This document shows positions 26,344-36,225 of a stretch of DNA of 64,000 nt, one piece after another (positions within the stretch are counted from its first letter, which is position 1; every line of letters begins with the position of its first letter). The position numbers were made by a program, and so were the translations under genes. A model generated the notes under the pieces. That model saw only the letters and a list, made by a program, of their open reading frames with translations. It had not been told where the DNA came from and did not search any database. Origin of the DNA: Chryseobacterium indologenes (GTDB lineage: Bacteria > Bacteroidota > Bacteroidia > Flavobacteriales > Weeksellaceae). The DNA lies in assembly GCF_002025665.1 (NCBI RefSeq), contig NZ_CP018786.1, positions 806,001 to 870,000 on the forward strand, written 5' to 3'.

Positions 26344-27993
26344 ATGACTCATAATCTTAAAAAGACCTTCGCCATGCTTTTATTGGCGATTTTTGGAAGT
26401 GCATTACTTTATAACTGTGAACCAGATCCGGATTCTCTTGGGGAGCAGCTGTTTAATGGTGATGCAGCACAAGGCAATGAAACTGCATATCCTGTTATAG
26501 CATACAATTATGACAATAATGATTCCATCAGAAGTGATGCTTCAAGATTGATCAGTGGGTTGAGTGAATCAGGGGTTACCACAAATGTTGCTGTTCTTGG
26601 AGCCTTTACTGAATCCCAGTTTGGAATGCAGAGAGCATCTTATGTTACCCAGTTGAGAATGCCAACAGATAATTTCGACTTCAACGGTGCGAATCCAAAA
26701 GTAGATTCCGTAGTCCTTGTAGTAAGACCCCCTGCGAATACAACTTCGAATACTTACTTCTTTGAAGGCGATTCATTAAGAACAAATACATTAGAAAAAA
26801 GTGATTTTCCTGTAGATGGAGTTGCTACAGCGGTTTCCATTGAGAAGAAAACTTATCCTGTTCGTAAATACGGTAAAATAGGTGGTGCTTCAAAATCAAT
26901 GAAAATCAACGTACATGAAGTGACTACGTTCTTAGATGCAAATAATGATGCGCTAAAACGTTCCAATGCATCAATAAGTACTGGTGAGCTATTAGGTTCA
27001 GGAGTATTTGATGGTAACATGAGTTCTTTGTCTATTACAAAAAAATCGGATAATTCAATTGTATTCTCAGGAAACCTAGGATTCAGAATGAAATTGAGTA
27101 ATACAGATTTTTTCCAGACTCATATTCTTGATAAAAAAGGAAAACCTGAACTTCAGGATGCTGCGAACTTTATCAGATATTTTAAAGGAATAAAAATTTC
27201 TGTGGACGAAACGGACAGATATCTGTATCAGTTCTCTCCTAATGACCTGCAGGTTATTATGTATTATAAATATGATAAGACAGACAACGGAACAACCACA
27301 AGACCACAAACAACACTCAATTTTAACCTAGGAAGTGCTAATGCGCATATCGGGCTGTTTGAATATAACAGATTGGGAACACCTGTTAAAGAAGCATTGT
27401 CAGGAAGTAATCCTAGTGAAGGAGATGAAAGACTTTTTGTTCAGGGAATGGGAGGTCCTTCCGTGGTAGTAAAAATTAAGGATGAGACAATTGTAAAGCT
27501 TAAGGAGATTTATGCTGAAAAGAAAGCAGGTATTTTAAGTGCTAAGATCAGAATCTATCTGGACCCTGCAACATGGAAAAATACTGGTTCTACTGAAGAT
27601 CGTAAGTTTACACTTTTAAACAATACATTAAATGCCGGTAAAATTGATTACTCAAAATTAGCATTCACTTCAGATCTGACAAACGGACTTGGATTGTACT
27701 ATTTTAAGGATAAACCTGAGCCAGGTTATTATGATTTTGTAGTCACAAAAACAGTCAAGGATATTGTTGAAGGAAAAACAGAAACAGTTGGAGATGCTAC
27801 ACAGCCGATTGTTAATAAACCATTAATCATCAGTGCAGGAGCATTTGCAGCAAGTACTACAGGAACCCTTTTAGGTGTTCGTAATACGACAAGAGCATTT
27901 GATATGAACAGAATTATTCTGACAGGTATAGATAAAGCCAATACGAATCCAAAAAGAATCCAGCTAATGGTGACTTATGGTACGAAAAAATAG
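26344..27993 (+). CDS. DUF4270 lipoprotein (549 aa)
   Basis: This is an exported protein with a lipobox-like N-terminus (LLLAIFGSALLYNCEPDPDS), then a long beta-rich region. Segments such as ASYVTQLRMPTDNF, RIYLDPATWKN and NRIILTGIDKANTNPKRIQL fit the DUF4270 family, Bacteroidetes lipoproteins of unknown role. The gene lies between the short GT5 protein and glmS, an arrangement I recall from other Flavobacteriia but cannot verify here. It likely sits in the outer membrane, facing the periplasm or the surface. Confidence 0.82.
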   Translation: MTHNLKKTFAMLLLAIFGSALLYNCEPDPDSLGEQLFNGDAAQGNETAYPVIAYNYDNNDSIRSDASRLISGLSESGVTTNVAVLGAFTESQFGMQRASYVTQLRMPTDNFDFNGANPKVDSVVLVVRPPANTTSNTYFFEGDSLRTNTLEKSDFPVDGVATAVSIEKKTYPVRKYGKIGGASKSMKINVHEVTTFLDANNDALKRSNASISTGELLGSGVFDGNMSSLSITKKSDNSIVFSGNLGFRMKLSNTDFFQTHILDKKGKPELQDAANFIRYFKGIKISVDETDRYLYQFSPNDLQVIMYYKYDKTDNGTTTRPQTTLNFNLGSANAHIGLFEYNRLGTPVKEALSGSNPSEGDERLFVQGMGGPSVVVKIKDETIVKLKEIYAEKKAGILSAKIRIYLDPATWKNTGSTEDRKFTLLNNTLNAGKIDYSKLAFTSDLTNGLGLYYFKDKPEPGYYDFVVTKTVKDIVEGKTETVGDATQPIVNKPLIISAGAFAASTTGTLLGVRNTTRAFDMNRIILTGIDKANTNPKRIQLMVTYGTKK

Positions 27994-28029
27994 AACACGA
28001 TAAACAAACAACACTAGACAAAATAAAAT

Positions 28030-29883
28030 ATGTGCGGAATAGTAGGATATACAGGTTTTCAAGACGCTTATGAAATTGTAATTAATGGTCTTAGAAGATT
28101 GGAATATAGAGGGTATGACAGTGCCGGAATTGTTTTAGAAGGACCAGAGAATAAACTGGAAGTAGAAAAAACAAAGGGTAAAGTTGAGGATTTGGTGAAT
28201 ATTTCAAAAGGACTAAAAGGAACGTCTAAAATTGGAATGGGACATACCCGTTGGGCAACCCACGGAGTTCCAAGTGACAGAAATTCCCACCCGCACTTGT
28301 CAAACAACGGAAAAATTGCAATTGTACATAATGGTATTATTGAAAACTATGATACCATTAAAACAATGCTTACTGAGAAAGGCTTTACTTTTAAATCAGA
28401 AACAGATACTGAAGTACTGGTAAACCTTATCCAGTATTTTATGGATCTTAATCCGGATATAGACTTCCCAACTGCAGTGAGATATGCATTGAATGAAGTA
28501 TATGGTGCCTATGCAATCACTGTACTTCATGAAGATTATCCTGGAGTATTGGTTGTAGGAAGATTAGGATCTCCTTTAGCAATCGGAATCGGAGATAAAG
28601 AATATTTTATTGCCTCTGATGCATCTCCTTTCGTAGAATTTACAAAAGAAGCTATATATCTTGAAGAAGGACATATGGCAACAATTTCTCTGGAAAATGG
28701 AGTAGATATCAGAACCATCAATGAAAACTCTAAGATTGAGCCTGAAATCCAAGAACTTAAGTTGAGTCTTGAGCAAATCGAGAAAGGTGGATATGAGCAC
28801 TTTATGCTTAAAGAAATCTTTGAACAGCCTAAATCTGTACACGATACCATGAGAGGTAGGCTTCTTGTAGACGAAGGAGTAATCAAAATGGCTGGAATCT
28901 GGGATCATGTTGAGCGATTCAAAAATGCTAACAGAATTATCATCATTGCTTGTGGTACTTCATGGCATGCAGGTCTTATCGGAGAATATCTGATCGAAGA
29001 ATATGCAAGAATCCCTGTGGAAGTAGAATATGCATCAGAATTCAGATACAGAAACCCGATCATTACAGATAAAGATGTGGTGATTGCCATTTCTCAATCT
29101 GGAGAAACAGCTGATACCATGGCTGCTTTAAAACTAGCAAAAGAAAAAGGTGCATTTATATATGGTATATGTAATGTTGTGGATTCTTCCATTGCAAGAA
29201 TTACAGACGCTGGTTCATATACCCATGCCGGTCCTGAAATAGGGGTTGCTTCTACCAAAGCATTTACGGCACAGCTTACCATTCTTACTTTAATTGCATT
29301 TAAATTAGGAAAACACAACGGAAACTTAGGAAACGCTGAATTTATGAGCTTAATTGCTGAGCTTGATGCTATTCCTAAGAAAATCGAAGAAGTGTTGAAT
29401 ACCACGCATGAACTTACGCAGAATATTGCAAAAGATTTTGTGAAAGCTACCAATTTCCTTTACTTAGGAAGAGGATACAATTATCCTGCAGCCTTAGAAG
29501 GAGCCTTAAAATTAAAAGAAATTTCTTATATCCATGCAGAAGGATACCCGGCTGCAGAAATGAAGCACGGTCCGATTGCCCTGATCGACGAAAATATGCC
29601 AATTGTAATTATAGCACCTAGAAAAGGTCACTATGATAAAATTGTAAGTAACGTTCAGGAAATTAAAGCGAGAAAAGGAAAAATTATCGCTGTAGTTAAT
29701 AAAGGAGACCGTCAGGTGAGCGAAATGGCAGATTATGTTATCGAAATCCCTGAAACTTCAGAATGTTTCTCTCCAATCGTTGCTTCCGTACCTCTGCAAC
29801 TGCTTGCTTATTATATAGCAGTATATAGAGGAGCCAACGTAGATCAACCGAGAAACCTTGCAAAATCTGTTACCGTGGAATAA
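28030..29883 (+). CDS. glmS: Glutamine--fructose-6-phosphate aminotransferase GlmS (617 aa)
   Basis: This enzyme makes glucosamine-6-phosphate for peptidoglycan and LPS. The N-terminal class II glutaminase begins MCGIVGYTGF with the nucleophile Cys2 after Met removal. TRWATHGVPSDRNSHPH and HNGIIENYDT follow. Two SIS domains bind the sugar phosphate (ACGTSWHAGLIGEYLIEEYA, AISQSGETADTMAALKLAKE, EISYIHAEGYPAAEMKHGPI). The C-terminus ends LAKSVTVE as expected. The length is standard. No glmS ribozyme is expected or seen in this phylum. Confidence 0.97.
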   Translation: MCGIVGYTGFQDAYEIVINGLRRLEYRGYDSAGIVLEGPENKLEVEKTKGKVEDLVNISKGLKGTSKIGMGHTRWATHGVPSDRNSHPHLSNNGKIAIVHNGIIENYDTIKTMLTEKGFTFKSETDTEVLVNLIQYFMDLNPDIDFPTAVRYALNEVYGAYAITVLHEDYPGVLVVGRLGSPLAIGIGDKEYFIASDASPFVEFTKEAIYLEEGHMATISLENGVDIRTINENSKIEPEIQELKLSLEQIEKGGYEHFMLKEIFEQPKSVHDTMRGRLLVDEGVIKMAGIWDHVERFKNANRIIIIACGTSWHAGLIGEYLIEEYARIPVEVEYASEFRYRNPIITDKDVVIAISQSGETADTMAALKLAKEKGAFIYGICNVVDSSIARITDAGSYTHAGPEIGVASTKAFTAQLTILTLIAFKLGKHNGNLGNAEFMSLIAELDAIPKKIEEVLNTTHELTQNIAKDFVKATNFLYLGRGYNYPAALEGALKLKEISYIHAEGYPAAEMKHGPIALIDENMPIVIIAPRKGHYDKIVSNVQEIKARKGKIIAVVNKGDRQVSEMADYVIEIPETSECFSPIVASVPLQLLAYYIAVYRGANVDQPRNLAKSVTVE

Positions 29884-29991
29884 AAAGTTGTTGTAAATAA
29901 AATAAATTTAGATTTCTTCCGTTATTTCAAAAAAAATCTTAAAAGTTTCTTAAAAAAATTATATATTTACGGCTTAATTATAAAAATTAAC

Positions 29992-31413
29992 ATGAAAAGG
30001 ATATTTCTTTTATTATTGTCTGCGTCGGTAGCATCGGTATCTTGTTCAGGTGGTGGCAGCTCTTCTGTAGGGAAGCCAGGAACAAAAGGAGAATTGATAC
30101 CAAGAGAAAAAACTAAATCATTTGTTGCGGAAAGACCATACGGAATGGTTGCAATTCCTGCAGGTTCATTTGTTGCTGGTTTAGCAGACCAGGATCCAAC
30201 AAATACTCCTGAAAAAGCAGCATTGAAGACAGTTACTGTTTCTTCTTTCTTCATGGATGAAGCAGAAACTACCAACTCGGAGTACAGAGTATTTATCAAT
30301 TATGTAAGAGACTCTATCGCGAGAACTTTACTTGCCGAAGCTGCCGGAGAAGGTGGTGATGAAGGCGGACGTAAAGGAGCTGCAATAGGAGATTATGCAT
30401 ATCTTGCTAAAAAAGAAGAAAATTTAACACCTTATCAAGAATATATGGAAGGCCAGGGTGGCCGGGAAGACGGAAGCTATGATGCCAGCAAAAGATTAGA
30501 TTGGAAAATCCCTTTACACTGGAGCACATCAAAATATCCGGATGTAGAATACGCAGAAGTTTTAGAATCTCTGTATCTACCTTCTTCTTCAAGAATCGGA
30601 AACGAAAGAATTTTAGATGTAAGTAAGCTGAAATATACTTACCGTTGGGGAGATATGGACGCTGCAGTTGCAGATAACGAAAGAGGAGCTAATTATCTGA
30701 AAAGCGAAAGTATCGCGATCTATCCTGATACTACAGTTTGGGTAAAAGATTTCCACTTTGCTTACAATGAGCCATTGTTTGAACAGTATTTCTGGCACAA
30801 AGCTTACAAAGACTATCCTGTTGTTGGGGTTACCTGGGATCAGGCAAGGGCTTATTGTAACTTCAGATCTAAATTGAAAACAGATTACAACGAAAGTTTA
30901 AAAAGAAAAAAACAAAGACCATTAGAGTTCCGTCTTCCAACAGAAACTGAATGGGAATATGCTGCAAGAGGAGGTATGCAAAATGCTACTTACCCTTGGG
31001 GTGGTCCATATTTAATGGACGACAGAGGTTGCTATTTGGCTAACTTTAAGCCGAAAAGAGGTAACTATATGGAAGACGAGAAAAAAGGTACTTATACATA
31101 TACAGCTCCAGTTAAGAAATTTAAGAAAAATGGGTTTGGGTTATTTGATATGGCTGGAAACGTTTCTGAATGGACACTATCTTCATTTAACAATTCTTCT
31201 TCAGGATTCTCTTCTACATTAAATCCTTCTACTAAGGATAAGTTGGATACGAAGAAATCTGTAAGAGGTGGATCTTGGAAAGATATAGGATATGCACTAA
31301 TGACAGGTGCTAGAGATTGGGAAAGAAAAGATTCCGCAAGAAGCTATATCGGATTCAGAACTGTACAGGACATTCCTGAAGCAGCCGTTAAACCAAGAAG
31401 AGTTAACAGATAA
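29992..31413 (+). CDS. gldK: Type IX secretion/gliding lipoprotein GldK (473 aa)
   Basis: This outer-membrane lipoprotein partners GldN to form the periplasmic ring of the type IX secretion system (PorK homologue). The lipobox is ASVSCSGGGSS. The body has an FGE-sulfatase fold: MVAIPAGSFVAGLADQDPTN, FRLPTETEWEYAARGG, NGFGLFDMAGNVSEWTLSSF and SVRGGSWKDIGYAL. The active-site cysteine pair of true FGE enzymes is missing, as in all GldK proteins, so it is structural. It is the first gene of gldKLMN with ordinary spacing. Length is typical. Confidence 0.95.
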   Translation: MKRIFLLLLSASVASVSCSGGGSSSVGKPGTKGELIPREKTKSFVAERPYGMVAIPAGSFVAGLADQDPTNTPEKAALKTVTVSSFFMDEAETTNSEYRVFINYVRDSIARTLLAEAAGEGGDEGGRKGAAIGDYAYLAKKEENLTPYQEYMEGQGGREDGSYDASKRLDWKIPLHWSTSKYPDVEYAEVLESLYLPSSSRIGNERILDVSKLKYTYRWGDMDAAVADNERGANYLKSESIAIYPDTTVWVKDFHFAYNEPLFEQYFWHKAYKDYPVVGVTWDQARAYCNFRSKLKTDYNESLKRKKQRPLEFRLPTETEWEYAARGGMQNATYPWGGPYLMDDRGCYLANFKPKRGNYMEDEKKGTYTYTAPVKKFKKNGFGLFDMAGNVSEWTLSSFNNSSSGFSSTLNPSTKDKLDTKKSVRGGSWKDIGYALMTGARDWERKDSARSYIGFRTVQDIPEAAVKPRRVNR

Positions 31414-31472
31414 CTAATCAGACAATTATTTTCAATAACAATTTTATTTAACATTAAAAAAACTAACTCAAT

Positions 31473-32165
31473 ATGTTTAAGACTAAAGATGCTTGGATGA
31501 ATTTCTTTTATTCATTCGGTGCTGCAATTGTAATTCTTGGAGCTTGGCTTAAAATTACTCACATTACCTTGGGACCTATTAACGGTAACATCGCTCTTAC
31601 CGTAGGACTTATCACTGAGGCGATTATCTTTATCATCTTTGCATTTGACCCTCCAAAAACTGAAGAGTCTTATGCTTGGGAAAATGTTTATCCTGAGTTA
31701 TTAGATAAACATGCTAACCCAAATCCTTTACACTCTAATGTAACAACTAAAAATACAAGCGCTCAATTTGCTGAATTAGAAAACTCTCTTTCTAACAAAT
31801 TGGATAAAATGCTTGAAGATGCTAGATTAGACGTTCAATTATTTGAAAGATTAAGAACAGGAATTGATAAATTCTCAAACTCTGTTGATCAGATCAATCA
31901 AACTGTAGACGTATCTGCTTCTACTCATAAATATAACGACCAATTAAATAAAGCAGCTCAGCACATGGAAAGCATGAATGCTCTTTATGCAATGCAACTT
32001 GAAAGCGGTAAGAGACAATCTGAATTTGCTAACAAGTATGTTGCAGATATGCAGAAATCTGCAGAGCAATCTGAGAAATTCAACCAAGAGCTACAAGGTT
32101 TAACATCTAATCTTAATAACTTAAATAGAGTTTATGGTGGTATGCTAACTGCTATGAAGTCTTAA
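31473..32165 (+). CDS. gldL: Type IX secretion/gliding motor protein GldL (230 aa)
   Basis: This inner-membrane protein forms, with GldM, the proton-driven motor powering T9SS export and gliding. Two transmembrane helices lie at about 10-32 and 40-58. Charged or polar residues important in characterised GldL are present: Y13, K27 and H30 in helix 1 and E49 in helix 2, with D59 where Flavobacterium has Glu. The remaining cytoplasmic part is helical and coiled-coil rich (KLDKMLEDARLDVQLFERLR). It lies between gldK and gldM. Confidence 0.95.
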   Translation: MFKTKDAWMNFFYSFGAAIVILGAWLKITHITLGPINGNIALTVGLITEAIIFIIFAFDPPKTEESYAWENVYPELLDKHANPNPLHSNVTTKNTSAQFAELENSLSNKLDKMLEDARLDVQLFERLRTGIDKFSNSVDQINQTVDVSASTHKYNDQLNKAAQHMESMNALYAMQLESGKRQSEFANKYVADMQKSAEQSEKFNQELQGLTSNLNNLNRVYGGMLTAMKS

Positions 32166-32217
32166 TTCCTAACCATTTCTAAATTTAACTACTTAATCAA
32201 AAAACAAAGAAAAGAGA

Positions 32218-33810
32218 ATGGCACAAGGAAAACAGACCCCTCGTCAGAAGATGATCAACCTGATGTATTTGGTGTTCATCGCGATGATGGCCCTAAATAT
32301 TGATGCAGAAATCATCAGATCATACTATGACTCTACCAGAGCATTGAATGAAACAAGAACTTTAACTGAAAAAAAGAACGAGAAGATTTTTGAAAGAACG
32401 TTGGAAGCTAAGGCTCAGCAAGTTCCGGATACTTATGCACAGCCGTGGTCCCAGTACAAAGTATTGAAAACCAAAATTGATGCATTGGTGAAGTCTGCTC
32501 AGGATATTAAAGATTTGTTGAAAAAACAATCTGAGTTTCACGACAAAGATCCTCAAACAGGAAAAGATATTGATGTAAGTGAAAACTTTGCTGCATTGAA
32601 CAATAATGAAGCAACTACTGAATATTTCTTCAAAGAAGGAGATGAAAATACTCCATCTAAGAATGCATTAGACCTGAAAGCTAAAATTGATGATGTAAGA
32701 AACTACATCAATGCAACTTTCGGAAACAATGCTCAATTACAGGATTTAGTAGCAAGAGCTAACAAGTCTCTGATTGCGGAGTATCCTAAAGGAACATCTC
32801 CAAATGAAAAGACCTGGTTTCAAAATAAATTTTATCATCAGCCGCTAATTGCTGCAATATCTAACTTGGAGATTATCCAAAATGATGCCAGAAATGTGCA
32901 GTCTGATGCATTGGCATTATTACTTCAGGAAAAAGTAGATGCGAGTATTAAATTCTCAAGCTACGAGCCTATCGTTTCAGGTCCGGTGGATATCCAGGCA
33001 GGAAAACAGGCTGAAGTAAAAGTAATGCTAGGTACTTATTCTAATAGTAATAAGATCAGCATTTCTGGAGTAAGTAAAGTAGAAAACGGTAAAGGTTCTA
33101 TCGCAATTTCAGGTTCTGGAATTGGTGAACATAAATTGGGTGGTACTATTACATTAACGGATGCTTCAGGTAAGCCACAAAGCTTCCCTTGGACTCATAC
33201 TTATAATGTAATTGCAGGACCAAGAGAAGTAAAACTTGAAAAAGGATTATTACTTGCTGCAGACAAAATGAATGTAATGTACAGAGGACTTGAGAACCCT
33301 GTTTCAGGATCAATCTTAGGTGCTGACAATTCTAAACTTTCATTATCTGCTCCAGGTGCATCTGTAAGAAGTACAGGTCCAGGTAAATGGAGTGTGAAAC
33401 CAAGTTCAGGTAATGTTGTTAAATTAACATTATCAGGAATTGATCCTTACGGAAAATCAGTATCTCAGGTATTTGAATACAGAATTAAGAACGTTCCGCC
33501 TCCAAGAGGAGAAATGAGAGGGCAGAATGTATTGTCTATGCCGGCAACTTCTATTCCTAACCAGTCTGTTCAGGCAGCAATCCCTGACTTTGACTTCCCT
33601 GTTTCATTTACTGTAACTCAGTTTATGGTAAGAGTACCAGGTAGAGCAGCGCTTCTTGTTCATGGTAACTCTCTGGATGAAGCAGCAGGTTTAGTGAAGA
33701 ATTTGAGAACAGGTGATGTAGTTTCTATCTTTGATATTAAAGCAACAGCTCAAGGTCTTGACGGTCAGATTATTAAAAACATTACTCCTATAATCATTAA
33801 TGTTCAATAG
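32218..33810 (+). CDS. gldM: Type IX secretion/gliding motor protein GldM (530 aa)
   Basis: This is the periplasm-spanning partner of GldL. A single N-terminal helix (KMINLMYLVFIAMMALNIDA) carries the conserved acidic residue region that couples to GldL. The large periplasmic part has several Ig-like domains ending in ARTxVF-like strands (IKNVPPPRGEMRGQNVLSMP). It transmits motor motion to the GldK-GldN ring. Length is close to the Flavobacterium protein. gldN follows after 20 bases. Confidence 0.95.
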   Translation: MAQGKQTPRQKMINLMYLVFIAMMALNIDAEIIRSYYDSTRALNETRTLTEKKNEKIFERTLEAKAQQVPDTYAQPWSQYKVLKTKIDALVKSAQDIKDLLKKQSEFHDKDPQTGKDIDVSENFAALNNNEATTEYFFKEGDENTPSKNALDLKAKIDDVRNYINATFGNNAQLQDLVARANKSLIAEYPKGTSPNEKTWFQNKFYHQPLIAAISNLEIIQNDARNVQSDALALLLQEKVDASIKFSSYEPIVSGPVDIQAGKQAEVKVMLGTYSNSNKISISGVSKVENGKGSIAISGSGIGEHKLGGTITLTDASGKPQSFPWTHTYNVIAGPREVKLEKGLLLAADKMNVMYRGLENPVSGSILGADNSKLSLSAPGASVRSTGPGKWSVKPSSGNVVKLTLSGIDPYGKSVSQVFEYRIKNVPPPRGEMRGQNVLSMPATSIPNQSVQAAIPDFDFPVSFTVTQFMVRVPGRAALLVHGNSLDEAAGLVKNLRTGDVVSIFDIKATAQGLDGQIIKNITPIIINVQ

Positions 33811-33830
33811 GACTAAAATTGTAATTTATT

Positions 33831-34769
33831 ATGAAAAAATATATTAGCACCCTTTTAGTATTAGTTTCGGGATTTGCTTTTTCCCAGACTATTCTGAACG
33901 CATCTTCTCCGGAAGAGTTCAGACAGATGAGAGCAGAAAACAAACAGAAAGTTGGTGATACTATTGTAGATAAAACAGTAAAGCCTCTTGAATATGGTTT
34001 TGTAGAAGACAAAGATATCCTTAAGAGTATGTTTGTATGGGAGATCATTGATATGAATGATAAGATCAACCAGCCATTCTATTACGATAATCCGGATGGC
34101 CTTCTTGCTACACCTACAAGATCTCTATACCAATTATTATTGGATGCTGCTTTGAGCGGTAAGATTGAGCAGGTATATGATGATGAAAACTTTACTGTAA
34201 AACTTTCGCCGGAAGGAATTCAGAAGAGATTGGAAAAAGTAATCATCAATGATGCTGCTATTGATATCTTAAACTCTGGAAGACAGCTTACAGAAGCAGA
34301 AAAGAAACAATATACTGACGTATTTAAGACAACTACTGATAAAGTAAAAGTTCTTAAAATCATGGGTATGTGGTTTATTGATAAGAGAGACGGACAAATG
34401 AAATACAGACCTCTTGGTATTGCTGCAATGGGACCAGATCCTGCAGTACAGGGAGTTATTGGTCCGGATGGTAAGCCTATTGCAAGTAATGATGAGCTTA
34501 TTGACCTATTCTGGATCTATTACCCAAGTGCTCGTGATATCTTAGCAAACAATTTTGTTTTCAATAGAAAAAATTCATCTGCTGACTTATCTTTCGATGA
34601 TGTTATCAATGCAAGAAGATTCTCTTCTATCATTTATAAATCTTCAGCTGGTTTAGGAGACGGTACTATTAAGGATTATATTCCTAAAAATGCCGATGAA
34701 CAACTTGAAGAAAGCGATAGAATCAAAGCGCAGATTCTTGAAATGGAAAATGATATGTGGAATTACTAG
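33831..34769 (+). CDS. gldN: Type IX secretion/gliding protein GldN (312 aa)
   Basis: This periplasmic protein with a cleavable signal (MKKYISTLLVLVSGFAFSQ) binds GldK in the T9SS ring complex (PorN homologue). Typical blocks are MFVWEIIDMNDKINQPFYYD, IKIMGMWF-like KVLKIMGMWFIDKRDGQMKY and LFWIYYPSARDILANNFVFN. It is the last gene of the operon and is followed by a strong terminator. Confidence 0.95.
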   Translation: MKKYISTLLVLVSGFAFSQTILNASSPEEFRQMRAENKQKVGDTIVDKTVKPLEYGFVEDKDILKSMFVWEIIDMNDKINQPFYYDNPDGLLATPTRSLYQLLLDAALSGKIEQVYDDENFTVKLSPEGIQKRLEKVIINDAAIDILNSGRQLTEAEKKQYTDVFKTTTDKVKVLKIMGMWFIDKRDGQMKYRPLGIAAMGPDPAVQGVIGPDGKPIASNDELIDLFWIYYPSARDILANNFVFNRKNSSADLSFDDVINARRFSSIIYKSSAGLGDGTIKDYIPKNADEQLEESDRIKAQILEMENDMWNY

Positions 34770-34788
34770 ATTTCGCTTGATATTTATA

Positions 34789-34823
34789 GAAAACCTGAGT
34801 ATTTTTACTCAGGTTTTTTTTTT
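34789..34823 (+). terminator. Terminator of the gldKLMN operon
   Basis: AAACCTGAGTA and its complement ACTCAGGTTT (with flanking T) form a stem of about 11 bp with a T-rich loop and a run of nine or more T. The following ATG is at 34827, so the next gene starts directly behind it. Confidence 0.85.
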
Positions 34824-34826
34824 ATT

Positions 34827-35861
34827 ATGAGAAATGTAGATTATATTATTGTAGGAGACGGATATGCAGGGCTTTTCTTAGCTCATCAGCTGATTAAAAA
34901 TAAAAAGTCTTTTGTGATCTTTACGGAAGGAAGAAAAAGTGCTTCTCAGGTTTCAGCAGGAATTATCAATCCTGTTGTTCTAAAGAAGTTTACCACATTC
35001 TGGAAAGCACAGGAACAAATAGATTTTCTTAAAGACAGTCTTAAAGAAATAGAATCATATACCGGAGAAAATTATTTGATCAATGCTCCCATTCACAGAA
35101 TTTTCCATGATGAAAATGAACAGAATTTATGGTTGAAAAAATCGGCAAATGAAGAATTATCAAATTTTCTTGATCAAAATTTTGATCGTTTAAATGTAGT
35201 AAAAAACGACTTTCTTACCGGAAAGGTGAATCAATCTGCAAGACTTAATGTTAATGGATTTTTCAGTGGTTTATTCAATTATTTTGAAAAAAATGATCAT
35301 CTGGTAAAAGAAAAATTCGATTATTCAAAATTGAATCCATCTGAATCGGCATATAAAGATTTTACATTCAAAAATATAATCTTTTGTGAAGGAATGGGTG
35401 TGAAGGATAATCCGTATTTTTCAGAGATTACAGTAAACCCGAACAAAGGGCACCACATAAAAGTGAAGCTTTCTCAACCGATTCCGGAAAATATAACCAT
35501 TAAAAAGAAACACTTTTTATTTCCAACCGGAAACGGATTATATTTTTATGGAGGAACTTATGACAGAGAGCAGCTTCACCATCATATTGATGAATCAGCA
35601 GTTGCCCAGCTGGTGAAAGGACTTTCAGAATTTTATCCTTATGATTTTGAAGTAGAAGAAGTACATTTTGGATTTCGTCCAACCGTAAAAGACAGAAGAC
35701 CTATCATCGGAAGGCACGATAAGTTCAGTAATCTTTATGTCTTTAATGGGCTTGGAGCCCGTGGGATTCTTAATGGGTGTTATTTTTCAAGAGATCTGTT
35801 CCGTTTTATGGAAGAAGATATTCCATTGCATGAAGAAGTTTCATGGAAGAGATTTCAATAG
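34827..35861 (+). CDS. FAD-dependent oxidoreductase, DAO family (344 aa)
   Basis: The N-terminal dinucleotide-binding motif VDYIIVGDGYAGLFLAHQL and the C-terminal FGFRPTVKDRRPIIGRHDKF plus NGLGARGILNGCYFSRDLF identify the D-amino-acid-oxidase/glycine-oxidase (DadA-like) FAD family. The substrate is unknown; amino acids, sarcosine-like amines and tRNA-modification substrates all occur in the family. It has no signal peptide and is cytoplasmic. It starts three bases behind the gldN terminator and is followed 34 bases later by a SemiSWEET gene. Confidence 0.85.
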   Translation: MRNVDYIIVGDGYAGLFLAHQLIKNKKSFVIFTEGRKSASQVSAGIINPVVLKKFTTFWKAQEQIDFLKDSLKEIESYTGENYLINAPIHRIFHDENEQNLWLKKSANEELSNFLDQNFDRLNVVKNDFLTGKVNQSARLNVNGFFSGLFNYFEKNDHLVKEKFDYSKLNPSESAYKDFTFKNIIFCEGMGVKDNPYFSEITVNPNKGHHIKVKLSQPIPENITIKKKHFLFPTGNGLYFYGGTYDREQLHHHIDESAVAQLVKGLSEFYPYDFEVEEVHFGFRPTVKDRRPIIGRHDKFSNLYVFNGLGARGILNGCYFSRDLFRFMEEDIPLHEEVSWKRFQ

Positions 35862-35895
35862 TGTATCTTAGTATTGATATTCAAGGTGAACATTT

Positions 35896-36156
35896 ATGAA
35901 TGAAAATATATTAGGTATAGTGGCCGGAGTTCTTACTTCCGTTTCAATGATTCCACAACTTATAAAGGTAATCAGAGAAAAGAATGTAGAAGATATTTCT
36001 TTACTCATGCTCCTGGTTCTGATTTCAGGGCTCTCTTTATGGGTATGGTATGGTTTTGAAAAAGACGAACTCCCTATTATTATATCAAATGCATTTGCTG
36101 TTCTGGTGAATATCAGCCTCCTGATCTGTTATATAAAGTACAACAACAAAAAATAG
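35896..36156 (+). CDS. SemiSWEET sugar transporter (86 aa)
   Basis: This is a three-helix inner-membrane protein with the PQ-loop motif (GVLTSVSMIPQLIKVIREK) and the conserved VEDISLLMLLVLISGLSLWV helix. SemiSWEET proteins act as dimers to equilibrate sugars across the membrane. The length is standard for bacterial members. It lies just after the FAD oxidoreductase and before a bidirectional terminator. Confidence 0.9.
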   Translation: MNENILGIVAGVLTSVSMIPQLIKVIREKNVEDISLLMLLVLISGLSLWVWYGFEKDELPIIISNAFAVLVNISLLICYIKYNNKK

Positions 36157-36172
36157 AAATATCAATATAAAA

Positions 36173-36200
36173 AATACGCCTCATCATGATGAGGCGTATT
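36173..36200. terminator. Bidirectional terminator, perfect palindrome
   Basis: The 28 bases from AATACGCCTCAT to ATGAGGCGTATT are fully self-complementary. T-rich flanks occur on both strands, between convergent genes. Confidence 0.85.
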
Positions 36201-36225
36201 CTATTTTTATTTAAGTGAGATTCAA

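Noticed and set aside
29992..31413. GldK as a second formylglycine-generating enzyme
   Set aside because: It shares the fold but lacks the catalytic cysteine pair and sits in gldKLMN, so it is a structural T9SS lipoprotein.
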